From: CAWEFA01 sp963851385
GTDB lineage: Bacteria > Bacteroidota > Bacteroidia > Bacteroidales > DTGW01
Length of the DNA stretch: 64,000 nucleotides
Assembly: GCA_963851385.1 (NCBI GenBank)
Contig: CAWKPE010000015.1
Location: forward strand, 62,001-126,000
Reading direction: 5' to 3'
The translations under genes and the position numbers were made by a program. Positions 63,126-64,000 of the stretch are shown one piece after another. Position 1 is the first letter of the stretch. Every line of letters begins with the position of its first letter. Below the pieces are notes generated by a model. The model was not told the origin of the DNA. It worked only from the letters and a program-made list of their open reading frames with translations, and searched no databases.

Positions 63126-64000
63126 ATGAAGCATTTATTAATCTGTCTTTTACTTTTCTGTACAATTTCTCAGGCTAAGGAAGCTAAAAAATTGAGTCTT
63201 TTTGAATGTCAAAAACTAGCAAGGGAGAACCATCCGTATTACCAGGACAGGCAAAGAATTGAAACGAATGCCAATTTAAAATCTGAGAATATTAACACCC
63301 AGTGGCTTCCTCAAATCAATGCAAACGCACAAGCCAGTTATCAAAGCGATGTAACAAGTATTCCAATTCATATACCCGGAATAAATATTCCAACACTTCC
63401 ACTCGAACAGTACAAGGTATGGTTGGACATTAATCAAATGCTTTATGACGGAGGAAGTATTTCAGATCAAAGGCATATAAATGAAACATCCTCACAGGTT
63501 GATTTATTGCAAAACGAAAGTGAATTGCATAATATTAATGAACAGGTAAACCAGACATATTTCGGTTTGTTGCTTATAAATGAAAATATAAGTCTTCTGA
63601 ATAATGTAAAAGAAAACTTATATCAACGTCAGCAAACAGTTGAAGCAGCTGTAAAAAATGGAACACTTCAGGAATCTGATTTGAAAAATATCAAAATTGA
63701 AATTCTGAAAAACAAACAACAGATTGATGAATTAAAATTTTCTTATGGTGCCGGAATAAATGTCTTATCGGAACTTACCGGGAAAAAACTTGATGACAGC
63801 ACAGTATTTGAATTACCAATGATTACTATTCCGGATACAGGATTCGTTACAAAGAGCAGAATTAAAAATGATAGATGTCCAGAAAACGGGTCTCGTCTTC
63901 TCTGATAAACTAACTCATTCGCAGCGTTTACCTAAAATATATGCATTCACGCAGGCCGGTTATGGACGACCGGGTTTGAATATGCTTAAAAGCGATTTTA
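63126..64000 (+). CDS. TolC-family outer-membrane efflux protein, frameshifted and cut by window edge
   Basis: It begins with a signal peptide (MKHLLICLLLFCTISQA), then the OEP helical repeat: 'LSLFECQKLARENHPYYQDR', 'NINTQWLPQINANAQASYQS', 'MLYDGGSISDQRH', 'VNQTYFGLLLINENISLLNN'. The first frame stops at 63903. The expected second repeat continues in another frame from about 63842: 'DSLQRAELKMIDVQKTGLVF', 'SDKLTHSQRLPKIYAFTQAG', then 'YGRPGLNMLKSDF', open to the window end. One base near 63838-63845 is extra or missing. It would form the outer-membrane channel of a tripartite pump controlled by the upstream TetR protein. Confidence 0.8.

Overview
The window is AT-rich chromosomal DNA of a Bacteroidota bacterium, probably an uncultured or little-studied member. 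The evidence is several proteins ending in type IX secretion (T9SS) sorting domains, SusC/CirA-like TonB receptors with a carboxypeptidase-regulatory N-domain, a DUF2723 membrane protein, Bacteroidota-type -33/-7 promoters (TTG, then TAnnTTTG or TATCTTCG), few visible Shine-Dalgarno sequences, and an RHS surface protein. There are no rRNA genes, CRISPR arrays or prophage modules. One tRNA (Lys, CTT) is present.

Layout. 1-6.5 kb: an unrecognised secreted protein cut by the window edge, a tricorn-type protease, and a GT39-like membrane glycosyltransferase. 6.6-16.7 kb (all minus strand): a surface operon running from a repetitive fibre-like protein through a T9SS protein and a 2213-residue SpvB/RHS protein to two small membrane-protein genes that could encode immunity. 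16.8-20.3 kb: three insertion sequences from three families (IS1, IS5, IS982) side by side. 20.4-26.5 kb: a second, diverged copy of the GT39 gene, then an S74/T9SS protein, a transglutaminase-like protein, an unknown protein and a decayed gene. 26.8-40.4 kb: a flavodiiron protein, a DUF6448 protein, an MFS transporter, a cyclophilin, a PAP2 phosphatase and DUF2723. An unusual share of the genes here (30-37 kb) carries frameshifts: small membrane protein, cyclophilin, TonB receptor, DUF2723 tail, plus an MFS fragment. 40.8-46.1 kb: a zinc-ribbon gene divergent from ssb across an array of about 20-bp repeats, then a His-rich small protein and a TonB receptor. The receptor looks chimeric: its N-terminus is AT-rich like its surroundings, its plug and barrel are GC-richer, and the AT-rich C-terminal half of a second receptor lies just downstream. 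46.3-51.7 kb: AsmA, ribosomal protein L19, tRNA-Lys with a decayed tRNA 3' end behind it, a second IS1 copy abutting a truncated rlmD-type methyltransferase, and a cupin. 51.8-58 kb: a SemiSWEET gene and a SiaABC-like partner-switching cluster (SiaC phosphoprotein, SiaB kinase, two SpoIIE/PP2C phosphatases, a receiver protein), split by a second IS982 copy. 58-64 kb: a GH3-beta-lactamase fusion, a DUF6485 protein, a membrane protein, and a TetR regulator with twin palindromic operators followed by a TolC-like efflux gene that runs off the window.

How it works together. The surface operon, T9SS proteins, TonB receptors and efflux porin describe a cell that invests in envelope display and uptake. 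The Sia-like cluster would switch a phosphoprotein through opposing kinase and phosphatase activities. The two IS1 and two IS982 copies let events be ordered: the GT39 duplication came before one IS982 insertion, because the other GT39 locus keeps an empty target site. One IS1 copy has no target duplication and sits on a deletion breakpoint.
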